From Chelativorans xinjiangensis (GTDB lineage Bacteria; Pseudomonadota; Alphaproteobacteria; Rhizobiales; Rhizobiaceae): a stretch of 64,000 nucleotides of DNA. Where the stretch lies: NCBI RefSeq assembly GCF_009812055.1, contig NZ_WQNH01000001.1, forward strand, positions 326,512-390,511, read 5' to 3'. The notes beneath the pieces are model-generated. The model did no database searches. It was not told the DNA's origin and saw nothing but the letters and a program-made list of their open reading frames with translations. Positions 1 through 7,962 of this stretch are shown one piece after another (position 1 is the stretch's first letter; the number at the start of each line of letters is the position of its first letter). Both the position numbers and the translations under genes were made by a program.

Positions 1-2
1 CG

Positions 3-221
3 ACGGAGGGAATCCAACCCTCCATCATCAAGGAGATGGCGCGCACATTGCGCCGCATCCGCGACGAGCGCGGCCTTTCCATCGTCGTCTCCGAGCAGGT
101 TTTAAGCTTCGCCCTCGACATCGCCGACCGCGTGCTCGTCATCGAGAACGGCGAATTCGTCCATGAAAGCCCGCGGGCGGGAATCGACGAGAAGAAAGTC
201 GCGTCCTTCCTGTCCGTCTGA
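3..221 (+). CDS. Urea/amide-type (branched-chain family) ABC transporter ATP-binding protein, 3' end
   Basis: Only the last 72 codons are in the window; the frame is open from base 3. The visible part has the TEGIQPSI segment that follows Walker B in LivF/UrtE ATPases, then the switch region (SIVVSEQ, where many family members have VEQ) and the closing RVLVIENGEFVHES strand. UrtE-like subunits energise uptake of urea or short-chain amides. The formamidase gene starts 33 bases downstream, so an amide importer is more likely than an amino-acid one, as in fmd operons. The substrate is inferred from context only, since the Walker A half and the partner subunits lie outside the window. Confidence 0.85.
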   Translation, partial: TEGIQPSIIKEMARTLRRIRDERGLSIVVSEQVLSFALDIADRVLVIENGEFVHESPRAGIDEKKVASFLSV

Positions 222-254
222 CCAAATCCACGTATTCACAAAGAGGAGCCATCC

Positions 255-1487
255 ATGCCCGACACATTGATCAAGGTCGATCTCGCGTCTTCGCCTTACG
301 AGAACGAGATGATCCACAACCGCTGGCATCCCGACATCCCCATGGCCTGCTGGGTCGAACCGGGCGACGATTTCCGCGTCGAGACGCACGACTGGACCGG
401 CGGTCAGATCAAGAACGACGACGACGCCGCAGATGTGCGCGACGTGGACCTGAACCAAGTCCATTTCCTGTCCGGGCCGATCGGCGTCAAGGGCGCCGAA
501 CCCGGCGATCTCCTCGTCGTCGACATCCTCGATATCGGCGCCTTCGACAATTCGCTCTGGGGCTTCAACGGCTTCTTCTCCAAGAAGAACGGCGGCGGCT
601 TCCTGACCGAGCATTTCCCCGAGGCGCAGAAATCGATCTGGGATTTCCACGGCATGTTCACCTCCTCCCGCCACGTGCCGGGGGTGAAATATGCCGGCCT
701 CATCCATCCAGGCCTCATCGGCTGCCTGCCGGACAGGAAGATGCTGGAGATGTGGAACACGCGCGAGAAGGCGCTGTTCGATACCGATCCCGAGCGTGTA
801 CCGGCGCTTGCCACGCTGCCCAATGGCGACAAGTCCGCCCATATGGGCACGCTCAAGGGCGAGGCGCGCGACAAGGCAGCCGCCGAGGGTGCGCGCACCG
901 TGCCGCCGCGCGAACACGGCGGCAACTGCGACATCAAGGATCTGAGCCGCGGCTCGAAGATCTACTTCCCCGTCTATGTGGACGGCGCCGGCCTCTCCAT
1001 GGGCGACCTGCACTTTTCCCAGGGCGACGGCGAGATCACCTTCTGCGGCGCCATCGAGATGGCCGGCTGGCTGCACATCAAGGTCTCGCTCCTGAAGGAT
1101 GGCATGGCCAAATACGGCATCAAGAACCCGATCTTCCGCCCCTCCCCCATCACGCCCAAATACGACGACTACCTGATCTTCGAGGGCATCTCGGTCGACG
1201 AGGCCGGCAAGCAGCACTATCTCGACGTGCACATCGCCTACCGCCAGGCCTGCCTCAATGCCATCGAGTACCTCACCAAGTTCGGCTACTCCAGGGCTCA
1301 GGCCTACGCCATCCTCGGCACCGCGCCCGTGCAAGGGCACATTTCCGGCGTCGTCGACATCCCCAACGCCTGCGCTACGCTGTGGCTGCCTACCGACATC
1401 TTCGAGTTCGACATCATGCCGGGGAACGCCGGGCCGGTGAAGCACCTCGACGGCTCGGTCTCCGTACCGCTCGCACCCGATCTGTGA
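255..1487 (+). CDS. fmdA: Formamidase (FmdA/AmdA family)
   Basis: A 410-residue cytoplasmic enzyme of the acetamidase/formamidase family, which hydrolyses formamide to formate and ammonium. The length is that of FmdA. Family landmarks are the N-terminal HNRWHPDIP segment, WVEPGDDFRVETHDWTGGQ near residue 35, the PREHGGNCDIKDL segment near residue 216 and the SMGDLHFSQGDGE segment near 247. The start ATG follows an AGAGGAG ribosome site. It lies between an amide-type ABC ATPase and an FmdB protein, the gene order expected of a formamide/short amide utilisation operon supplying nitrogen. Substrate range between formamide and small aliphatic amides cannot be told from sequence. Confidence 0.93.
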   Translation: MPDTLIKVDLASSPYENEMIHNRWHPDIPMACWVEPGDDFRVETHDWTGGQIKNDDDAADVRDVDLNQVHFLSGPIGVKGAEPGDLLVVDILDIGAFDNSLWGFNGFFSKKNGGGFLTEHFPEAQKSIWDFHGMFTSSRHVPGVKYAGLIHPGLIGCLPDRKMLEMWNTREKALFDTDPERVPALATLPNGDKSAHMGTLKGEARDKAAAEGARTVPPREHGGNCDIKDLSRGSKIYFPVYVDGAGLSMGDLHFSQGDGEITFCGAIEMAGWLHIKVSLLKDGMAKYGIKNPIFRPSPITPKYDDYLIFEGISVDEAGKQHYLDVHIAYRQACLNAIEYLTKFGYSRAQAYAILGTAPVQGHISGVVDIPNACATLWLPTDIFEFDIMPGNAGPVKHLDGSVSVPLAPDL

Positions 1488-1497
1488 GGCTTCTCCG

Positions 1498-1833
1498 ATG
1501 CCCTTCTACGACTACGAATGCGGGGAGTGCGGTGTCTTCACCGCGCTCCGCCCCATGGCGAAGGCGGCCGAGCCCTGCGACTGCCCCGAATGCGGCGCGT
1601 CCGCCCCGCGTGTCATCTTGCGCACACCCAACTTCGCCCTCATGGAACCGGGAATGCGCGTCGCGCACGCCACCAACGAGCGCGCCGCCCACAACCCGAA
1701 GAGCACCAGGGGTGGCCAAGCGCACGGACCGGGATGCTCGTGCTGCACGGGAAGACGTCCGTCAAAAACCGTCAGCCAGCCAGACGGCGCCAAGACATTT
1801 CCGTCCGCAAGGCCTTGGATGATCAGCCACTAG
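1498..1833 (+). CDS. fmdB: FmdB family zinc-ribbon protein
   Basis: A 111-residue protein starting MPFYDYECGECG. Two CxxC knuckles (CGEC near residue 8 and CPEC near residue 32) form the FmdB-type zinc ribbon in the first 45 residues. The family is thought to be a small regulatory or accessory zinc ribbon and was first linked to formamidase expression. It starts 10 bases after the formamidase stop and is surely co-transcribed. A third Cys cluster (GCSCC, near residue 81) sits in the hydrophilic C-terminal tail. The tail past residue 90 looks poorly constrained, so the exact C-terminus has little functional support. Confidence 0.88.
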   Translation: MPFYDYECGECGVFTALRPMAKAAEPCDCPECGASAPRVILRTPNFALMEPGMRVAHATNERAAHNPKSTRGGQAHGPGCSCCTGRRPSKTVSQPDGAKTFPSARPWMISH

Positions 1834-2055
1834 CACTGCATGCTCCTCTTGAACGCCCGGAATCGCCGGAGGTCAGGCCTTTCCGCAAACTTCCGTCTTA
1901 TCGGGCACGGTCTAAAGTCCGAACCGCCGGCCGTAGAGGTCCGATACCCGGAACAGCGCCGGGAAAGGCCCGTTTAGGCGCAGATTCATCGGCCATTGTA
2001 CTGCCGGAGAAGCGGCAGCATCGGCCGGTGAATCGCCTATGAAGAGGAGAAACCA

Positions 2056-2937
2056 ATGAAACGGGTACTAGGACTCACGACCGCTGCCTTGATGGCAACC
2101 TCCATCCTGGCTTTCCCCGCCCTGGCCGACGATGACGACGATGGCGGCAGCTCGGTTGACGCATCCAGCAGCGCTTCCTCCACATCCGATGCCTCCGGTA
2201 GCGTATCGGCCGACGATGGGAGCGTGTCCGGTACGGCGGATGCCTCCACCAGTTCCAGCGGGACGGCCGACGTCTCCGGAACGCTGGACGGCTCCGGTGA
2301 TCTGTCGGGCAGCGCCAGCGCGTCCACCGCGGCCGAGGCTGACGCCGAGGCCTCGGGAAGCTTGAACGGCGACGACGGGACCGAAGCGGACACGTCCGCG
2401 AGCGCCGGCACGGAAGCGGAAGCTGAAGCTTCCGGCACATTGACCGGAGCGGAAGACGAAGGGGCGATGACGTCCACGTCTCCGGAAGCTGACGCGGACG
2501 CAGAAGCCACGGTTCCGGGCGACGGCACGACTGAAGCCGCCGCGACTGCAGAGGCTCCGGAGGAAACCGACGCTGTAACCGCAACCGCGACCGCCTCGTC
2601 CGAAGAGGTCGTGCAAGCCGTTTCGGCGATCGAGTCGAGCAACACCTTCGTCACACAGATCAACGACGTTGGTGAAGGTGCGACGGTGAGCGTCGTGAAT
2701 ATCGGCTCAATCACCAATATCGAGAACAACACCACGATCGAGAATGCCATCAGCATCCACGCCGATGACATCGCCAATCTGCAAGCCGCGATTGCATCGA
2801 ATGGATCGCTCAGCGCGACCCTCGAAGCCAACAACGTGAGCGTGTCCTCGATTGTTGGAGCGAGAGCCGAGGGAGACCAGCTGATCCTGTACGGGCAAGA
2901 TTGCGACAGGATGGGTCCCCTGGGACAGTGTGGCTGA
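2056..2937 (+). CDS. Secreted low-complexity Ser/Thr/Ala/Asp-rich protein, unknown function
   Basis: A 293-residue protein that I do not recognise. It has a clear Sec signal peptide (KRVLGLTTAALMATSILA, cleavage after ALA), then DDDDDGGSS and about 170 residues of Ser-Gly-Thr-Ala-Glu-Asp-rich imperfect repeats with no hydrophobic core. The C-terminal third is different: a folded-looking segment with SNTFVTQINDVGEG, VVNIGSITNIENN and ISIHADDIANLQAAI, then a Cys-containing tail. The AAGAGGAGAAACC ribosome site supports the ATG. The antisense strand is also open here, but only because of the skewed codon composition. A surface or periplasmic acidic spacer protein is plausible; nothing shows an enzymatic role. 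Confidence 0.75.
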   Translation: MKRVLGLTTAALMATSILAFPALADDDDDGGSSVDASSSASSTSDASGSVSADDGSVSGTADASTSSSGTADVSGTLDGSGDLSGSASASTAAEADAEASGSLNGDDGTEADTSASAGTEAEAEASGTLTGAEDEGAMTSTSPEADADAEATVPGDGTTEAAATAEAPEETDAVTATATASSEEVVQAVSAIESSNTFVTQINDVGEGATVSVVNIGSITNIENNTTIENAISIHADDIANLQAAIASNGSLSATLEANNVSVSSIVGARAEGDQLILYGQDCDRMGPLGQCG

Positions 2938-2972
2938 CGGTTGACGTCGCGCTTACCTAGCGAAGCCTGCGT

Positions 2973-3000
2973 GTCAGCCTGCCGGTCCCGGCAGGCTGAC
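2973..3000. terminator. Strong 13-bp stem-loop after the secreted protein gene
   Basis: GTCAGCCTGCCGG and CCGGCAGGCTGAC form a perfect 13-bp stem with a 2-base loop, 36 bases after the stop codon. No T-run follows on either strand, so this may be a processing or Rho-assisted end, or a protein-binding palindrome, rather than a standard intrinsic terminator. Confidence 0.55.
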
Positions 3001-3141
3001 CATTGGACCATCGCTTCACGAGGACGGCACTGATCTGACCGCTTCTTGGCACGAAGTCTCCATGATTATTGTCGACAGTCAGGAGTATTCTATCTTCTTG
3101 AGTGGATTGAGAGAGCCAAGCGGCTGTAGGGGAATGGAGCC

Positions 3142-3744
3142 ATGTTCTCAGCTGGAAAGCTCACATCCGCACTCCTCGGTGTGTCCCTCACGGCTGCGCT
3201 CGTCGCGGCCCCCTATCGCTTCACCTTCACCGACCCCTCGAGGGGACTTCTCCCGCAGACGGCGGCCGCCCAGGACGATTCCGAAGGGAGCGATTCCGGC
3301 TCGGGCGAGGATTCACCGAGCAGCGACGGGCCCGGCAGCGCAACCGATACCGAAGGAACCCCCGGCCCAAGCGATACCGTCCAGGAGCCAGGCGGCAGCG
3401 GCGACCCTGCGGCCGCGGGCGATGCCGTCCAAGGAAGTCCCGACGAGGAAGTTGAGCAGGGCAGCACCGAACCCGAGCCGGTTGACAGCACCGCGCCCGT
3501 TGACAGCGGCAGCACCGACCAAGTCGAGCCCGACCAGCAGGAACCCACCGATGGGACAACCGCCAATGTCCCGACTGAAGAGGTGCCGACCGAAGAGGTA
3601 GACCTCGAAGTGCAGTATTCGAACGGGATGCGGGAGGAGATCCGGGACGGTCGCTACGAGATGACCGATGCACATGGCCGCATCATAATCAATCGCCCCG
3701 CAACGCAATCCGATCACCTTCGGCTGCGCGCCGTAGGCAAGTGA
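3142..3744 (+). CDS. Secreted acidic low-complexity protein, unknown function
   Basis: A 200-residue protein with an N-terminal hydrophobic segment (LTSALLGVSLTAALVAAP) that may be a signal peptide or anchor. About 120 acidic residues follow, rich in Asp, Glu, Ser, Gly, Pro and Thr. The C-terminus is compact and less biased (LEVQYSNGMREEIRDGRYEM, then RIIINRPATQSDHLRLRA). It is probably a short beta-rich module of the type that ends many alphaproteobacterial periplasmic proteins. A GGGGAATGGAG ribosome site precedes the ATG. It follows another acidic secreted protein in the same direction and ends convergently with the response-regulator gene. The function is unknown. Confidence 0.72.
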   Translation: MFSAGKLTSALLGVSLTAALVAAPYRFTFTDPSRGLLPQTAAAQDDSEGSDSGSGEDSPSSDGPGSATDTEGTPGPSDTVQEPGGSGDPAAAGDAVQGSPDEEVEQGSTEPEPVDSTAPVDSGSTDQVEPDQQEPTDGTTANVPTEEVPTEEVDLEVQYSNGMREEIRDGRYEMTDAHGRIIINRPATQSDHLRLRAVGK

Positions 3745-3817
3745 TCGCGAAACCGATCTCCGGGCGCCATGGGCATCTTCGCGGACTTTCACGAGTGGAT
3801 GCTTCCGGCGCGCCGGT

Positions 3818-4477
3818 TCATGCCGGAGGATAGCCGTTTTCCATCGCATCGCGCAGCACCATGGCGGCCTGGGTGCGGTTGCTCACATCAAGCTTGGCGA
3901 GAATGCGCGTCATGTGGTGCTTGACAGTCTTTTCCTGAAGGTCGAGTCGTCGCGCGACGTGCTTGTTGCTCAAGCCGCTTGCTACCAGTCTCAGGATTTC
4001 CCTTTCCCGCGTCGTAAGGGTGGCAAGCGGGTTGGTCATGGGCGGCAGGCCCGATCGCGCGGAGAGGTCCGAAAGCAGCCGCGCCGACAAACTGGGCGAA
4101 ACATAGCTTTCGCCTGCCGCAACGGCGCGTAGGATTTCGGCAAGCGCCCGCGAGCCGACGCCCTTCAGCACATAGCCCTTGGCGCCACTGTTCAACGCCA
4201 TTGCGACATCCTCGGTTCTTTCCGATACGGTCAGCAGGAGGATCTTCTGGGTGGGGTGGCGAGCGAGAATCGGCTCGATCGCGTTCAAGCCCCCGCCGGG
4301 CATCGATATGTCAAGCAAGACGATATCGGGACGCTTGGCTTCGGTTATTCGCAGCGCGTCCTCCTTCGTCGCCCCCTCACCGACGATCTCAAAGTCGCCG
4401 TTTTCCGACAGGCTGCGTATAACGCCCTCCCTGAACAGCGGGTGGTCGTCAATCACCGCAATCCGGATCGCTGCCAT
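3818..4477 (-). CDS. NarL/FixJ-type response regulator
   Basis: A 219-residue DNA-binding regulator. The receiver domain spans residues 1-120 with the acidic pair at D10/D11, phospho-acceptor D56 (DIVLLDISMP) and the conserved Lys in AKGYVLKG. The LuxR/GerE helix-turn-helix is at about 150-212 (LTTREREILRLVASGLSNK, then VKHHMTRILAKL). The kinase stop and this ATG overlap as TGATG, so the two are translationally coupled; a GTG one codon upstream is the alternative start. The likely target is the divergent BCCT transporter unit beyond the kinase gene, or the two secreted acidic proteins on the other side. That is inference from position. Confidence 0.9.
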   Translation of the reverse strand: MAAIRIAVIDDHPLFREGVIRSLSENGDFEIVGEGATKEDALRITEAKRPDIVLLDISMPGGGLNAIEPILARHPTQKILLLTVSERTEDVAMALNSGAKGYVLKGVGSRALAEILRAVAAGESYVSPSLSARLLSDLSARSGLPPMTNPLATLTTREREILRLVASGLSNKHVARRLDLQEKTVKHHMTRILAKLDVSNRTQAAMVLRDAMENGYPPA

Positions 4478-6012
4478 CACAACGGCTCCACTTCCTCTAT
4501 GTCGAGAGACATCCGAACGTTCGTACCCTTCTTAGAGGAGGTGATTTCAAACCGGCCGCCAAGGCTTTCCACCCGCTCGCGAAGGCCGGCGAGGCCGAGC
4601 CCCTCGGAGCGCACGTTCGCTGGATCGAAACCGGGGCCGCTGTCGGAAACCTCAACGGCGATGCGGCCGGCGTCCGCAGTCTGCCTCACCGCTTGCCCGA
4701 TGCCTCCGCCGTGACGGTAGCTGTTGTTCAACGCCTCCTGCACAAATCGATAGATGCAAATCTTTTCCGAAGGCGAGAGGGAATGCGATGTCTGTGACAT
4801 CGACAGTGCGGCAGCCGTGCCAGTGCGCTGCTCATGCGTGCGGACGGCCAGACGGAGGATTTCCGGCAGCTCCGCCGCCTCGACATGCGGCAGGACGAGA
4901 CCGTGGCAGATGCTTCTGATTTCGCGCAAGGCTTCTTCCAGAGCGGATTTGATGGCAAGCGCCTCGCGCTCGCGCGCCTTGCTCGCCGCGGGCGCGTCAG
5001 TCAGGGCGGCGCTGTCCAGCTTGAGTGCTGCAAGCGCCAGGAGCTGCGAGGGCCCGTCGTGCAGGTCGGCGCCGATGCGTCTCAAGTAGCGCTCGTTGAG
5101 CGCGGTCGTGCGCTGGGACGCGCGCTGGACACGCAAGCGTAGTGCCTTGTTCTGGGCAAGCAGATCCAACAGCTCGGAAACGCGTTCCCTGAGGGCCTGG
5201 CTCTGGCGGTCGATCAGGCGGCTGCCGCGAAAGACAATCGCTGAAAGCGTGAGGAAGAAACCCGATGTGACGGAAGCTACGGCAAACCAGCTCCAGGCGC
5301 GCGCCCGACGCAGGTCGCGTTCGAAATCGGTGGCGATCTCCTGGAATTCGGAAACCGCGACGACATCGCCGGACCATGGCTGCAGCACCGGATTGTAGAT
5401 TTCCAACAGCGGACCGCTGCCATTAGGCCCCGTCTCGCCCGTGAGGCCGGCGGGCCGATGGAAATCCGCGACCAGCCTCCCTGTGAAAGCGGCCTGGAGA
5501 TCGTCGCTGGGCTCGAAGCGCTTGCCGATGAGCGTCTTGTCCTTGGAATAAAGGATCGTTCCGTCGCGGCTCCACAGGTTGAACGATGCAAGACGATTGC
5601 CGAGCGCGCCCTGTCCGAGTGTCTCGTCGAGCGCACGCTTGACCGGGACATCGAGCACCTTGTTCCTTTGCATGTCCGGCAGTAGCGGGGCGATCACGCT
5701 GTCCACGTAACGCGCGGTTGTCGCGGCAGAATTGCGGGTGACGCTGTCCTGGATCAGACTTGTCACAAGAAGGCCGATGATGACCATGGCTGCAACCGAA
5801 ACAAACCCACCCGCAACCAGGAACTGAACGGCCAGGGACCGCGCATTCCAAAAATCGCGAATCCAGTGCAATTGCAGCGCTGCGCCGCGCTCCGCTTCAC
5901 GGTGCAGCCGTTGTTCGGATTCGGCACGGTCGGGATCACCGGCAGGAGCTTGCACAATAGGCTTCCCGACCGACATAGCGGCCCGCGGTTTATTGCCGGC
6001 GCCAGTTGTCAT
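4477..6012 (-). CDS. Membrane sensor histidine kinase, NarX/DegS type (HisKA_3)
   Basis: A 511-residue kinase. A cytoplasmic N-tail is followed by TM1 (about residues 61-87), a periplasmic sensor loop of about 150 residues and TM2 (about 240-262, FAVASVTSGFFLTLSAIVF). A coiled linker leads to the HisKA_3 box with phospho-acceptor His in GADLHDGPSQ, then an HATPase domain with N-box (EALNNSYRHGG), G1 (DSGPGFD) and G2 (GLGLAGLRERV). It phosphorylates the response regulator encoded just downstream. The periplasmic loop has no named domain that I can recognise. It is transcribed away from the BCCT gene across a 369-base intergenic region, suggesting it senses an osmolyte or envelope signal. Confidence 0.92.
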   Translation of the reverse strand: MTTGAGNKPRAAMSVGKPIVQAPAGDPDRAESEQRLHREAERGAALQLHWIRDFWNARSLAVQFLVAGGFVSVAAMVIIGLLVTSLIQDSVTRNSAATTARYVDSVIAPLLPDMQRNKVLDVPVKRALDETLGQGALGNRLASFNLWSRDGTILYSKDKTLIGKRFEPSDDLQAAFTGRLVADFHRPAGLTGETGPNGSGPLLEIYNPVLQPWSGDVVAVSEFQEIATDFERDLRRARAWSWFAVASVTSGFFLTLSAIVFRGSRLIDRQSQALRERVSELLDLLAQNKALRLRVQRASQRTTALNERYLRRIGADLHDGPSQLLALAALKLDSAALTDAPAASKAREREALAIKSALEEALREIRSICHGLVLPHVEAAELPEILRLAVRTHEQRTGTAAALSMSQTSHSLSPSEKICIYRFVQEALNNSYRHGGGIGQAVRQTADAGRIAVEVSDSGPGFDPANVRSEGLGLAGLRERVESLGGRFEITSSKKGTNVRMSLDIEEVEPL

Positions 6013-6381
6013 CGAGCATCAGCGCTTTCTCCCCCAGTTTACAAAACTAGGTGCACCGGTTGAAAGGAACACTCACATCCTGGAATTTTTATGGAATCCA
6101 GACGCTCGTAGCGCGGTGGCTCAGGCGCAGGTCTTAAAAACAGAAGAGCCGTTTCGACACCTGTCTCGGCGTGCACGACGCCGTGCATCCAGTATTCAAT
6201 GTCTGTGCCGCCCCAGGGAGCCGGGAGACCGACGGAAGTGACTACCAGGTGATGCCATTGTCTTCCGGCGAAACAAAAACCTTCCCGCACAAACGGCACA
6301 ATGCCGGGACCGTAAATCTTTAGGTTGCACCTGCCCGGTATGTGGTCGAAAGTAGGCCGACCATTCACTGGAGGGGCCGCG
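6013..6381. other. 369-base intergenic region between sensor kinase and BCCT genes
   Basis: This holds the two divergent promoters. It is less GC-rich than its surroundings near both ends. I see no convincing sigma-70 hexamer pair, riboswitch or long dyad. A minus-strand open frame crosses it and enters the BCCT gene antisense; it lacks a good start and is not called. Confidence 0.6.
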
Positions 6382-7935
6382 ATGACGCAAAAAGCGGAAT
6401 CCGGAAACAAGATGAATGTCGTCTTCGCCGTGTCGATGGTGTTTTGCGTCATGATCGGGGGGTGGGGTCTGGTCGATCCCGACAGCATGACCGGCACCAT
6501 GCTCGGTTTCACAAACTATCTTCTCAATGGCGCCGCCTGGTACTGGCTCCTGATCTGCACCGCCTTCCTGATCCTGAGCATCTATCTTGCCTTTGGACCC
6601 TACGGGCACATCCGGCTCGGCAGGGACGATGAGGAGCCGGAGTTCTCCACGCCGTCATGGATCGCGATGCTGTTTGCCGGCGGTATGGGTTCGGGGCTGT
6701 TGTTCTGGGGGGTCGCGGAACCCGTCTATCATTTCGAGGATCCGCCCGGGATGGTAGGAGGAACCGCGCTCGCCGCGCGCGAGGCGATGGTCATTACCAA
6801 CCTTCACTGGGGCCTGCATGCGTGGGCGATCTACGGCGTGTGTGCCTTGGTGATCGCCTATTTCACCTTCCGCCGCGGCGAAAGCTCGATGATCTCGACG
6901 CCGATCAAAGCGGTTTTCAAAGGACCGTCGGGAAACGTGGTCGGCAATGTCGCCGATATCCTCGGCGTGCTCGCCGTGGTGTTCGGGCTGGCCGGTTCGC
7001 TGGCGATGGGCACGCTTTCAGTGCGCTCCGGCCTCGGCTTCGCATACGGCGTGCCGGAGACGCTGACAACGTCGCTCGGCATTATGGTCGCCCTCTATGT
7101 CTGCTATATGCTCTCGGCGACCACCGGTGTCGACAAGGGCATAAAGATCCTGTCGAACCTCAACATGATCATCGCCATCGCGCTGATGCTCATGGTCATG
7201 TTCGCCGGGCCGACGGCCTTCATCTTCGAAACGTTCCTCAACACGATCGGCGAATATTTCACCCGCATCGTCGCTCTGTCCTTCCGTCTGTTCCCCTATG
7301 AGGGTCTCACAAGCTGGATGACCGGTTGGACGCTGACCTATCTTATCTGGTGGATCGCCTGGGGTCCGTTCATCGGTATCTTCGTGGCGCGCATCTCGCG
7401 CGGGCGCACCATTCGGGAGTTCTGTTTCGGCGTCATCATCGTGCCGACGCTGTTCTCGATGTTGTGGTTCGCCGTCTTCGGCGGCGCTGGTATTTACATA
7501 GAGTTGTACGGCGGCGGCGGTCTCGCCGATGTCGTCTTCGAGGACGTATCGAAAGCCCTGTTCATATTCTTCGACTATTTCCCCGGAACGGTCGTGCTCA
7601 ACACGCTCGCGGTGGCCCTCGTCTTCATCTTCCTCGTCACCTCCGCCGATTCGGGCACGTTCGTCCTTTCGATGATGACGTCCGAAGGCAATCTCAACCC
7701 GCCGATCGGCCACAAGATGGTCTGGGGGACGTTGATTGCCGCGATCACCGTCGGCACGATCTTTACCCAGTCGGTACCGGTCGCCAAGGCCATGGCTATC
7801 ACCGGCGCGCTGCCGTTCTCGGTCATCCTGCTGATTCAGATCGTCGGCTTCATGCGCGAAATCCGCAAGGAACGCACCGACCGGCCGAAACCGATCGAGG
7901 CGCGCGGCTCGACCGTCGGCCGGGCCAGGGCGTGA
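6382..7935 (+). CDS. BCCT family transporter (betaine/choline/carnitine type)
   Basis: A 517-residue inner-membrane symporter with about 12 membrane spans. Family hallmarks are the glycine-rich GMGSGLLFWGVAEP segment in TM3, WGLHAWAIYGVCALVIAYF, and the signature TYLIWWIAWGPFIGIFVARI with its aromatic cluster. BCCT proteins take up betaine, choline, carnitine, ectoine or DMSP with Na+ or H+. The ATG at 6382 is chosen because CTGGAGGGG lies just upstream; the frame is open 19 codons further. The C-terminal tail is short and lacks the long regulatory extension of BetP. It begins an operon with a binding-protein chimera and a UspA protein. Confidence 0.93.
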   Translation: MTQKAESGNKMNVVFAVSMVFCVMIGGWGLVDPDSMTGTMLGFTNYLLNGAAWYWLLICTAFLILSIYLAFGPYGHIRLGRDDEEPEFSTPSWIAMLFAGGMGSGLLFWGVAEPVYHFEDPPGMVGGTALAAREAMVITNLHWGLHAWAIYGVCALVIAYFTFRRGESSMISTPIKAVFKGPSGNVVGNVADILGVLAVVFGLAGSLAMGTLSVRSGLGFAYGVPETLTTSLGIMVALYVCYMLSATTGVDKGIKILSNLNMIIAIALMLMVMFAGPTAFIFETFLNTIGEYFTRIVALSFRLFPYEGLTSWMTGWTLTYLIWWIAWGPFIGIFVARISRGRTIREFCFGVIIVPTLFSMLWFAVFGGAGIYIELYGGGGLADVVFEDVSKALFIFFDYFPGTVVLNTLAVALVFIFLVTSADSGTFVLSMMTSEGNLNPPIGHKMVWGTLIAAITVGTIFTQSVPVAKAMAITGALPFSVILLIQIVGFMREIRKERTDRPKPIEARGSTVGRARA

Positions 7936-7962
7936 AACCGGTCAAGGGAGGAGGAACAGGAT

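Noticed and set aside
2037..3011. Long minus-strand open frame (324 codons) opposite the first acidic secreted protein
   Set aside because: It is a mirror of the Ser/Thr/Ala/Asp codon pattern and lacks a ribosome site. The plus-strand frame has a signal peptide and a good ribosome site.
6039..6512. 157-codon minus-strand frame crossing the kinase-BCCT intergenic region
   Set aside because: It begins antisense inside the BCCT gene, has no ribosome site and shows no recognisable motif. Some stretches look protein-like, so a decayed fragment is not fully excluded.
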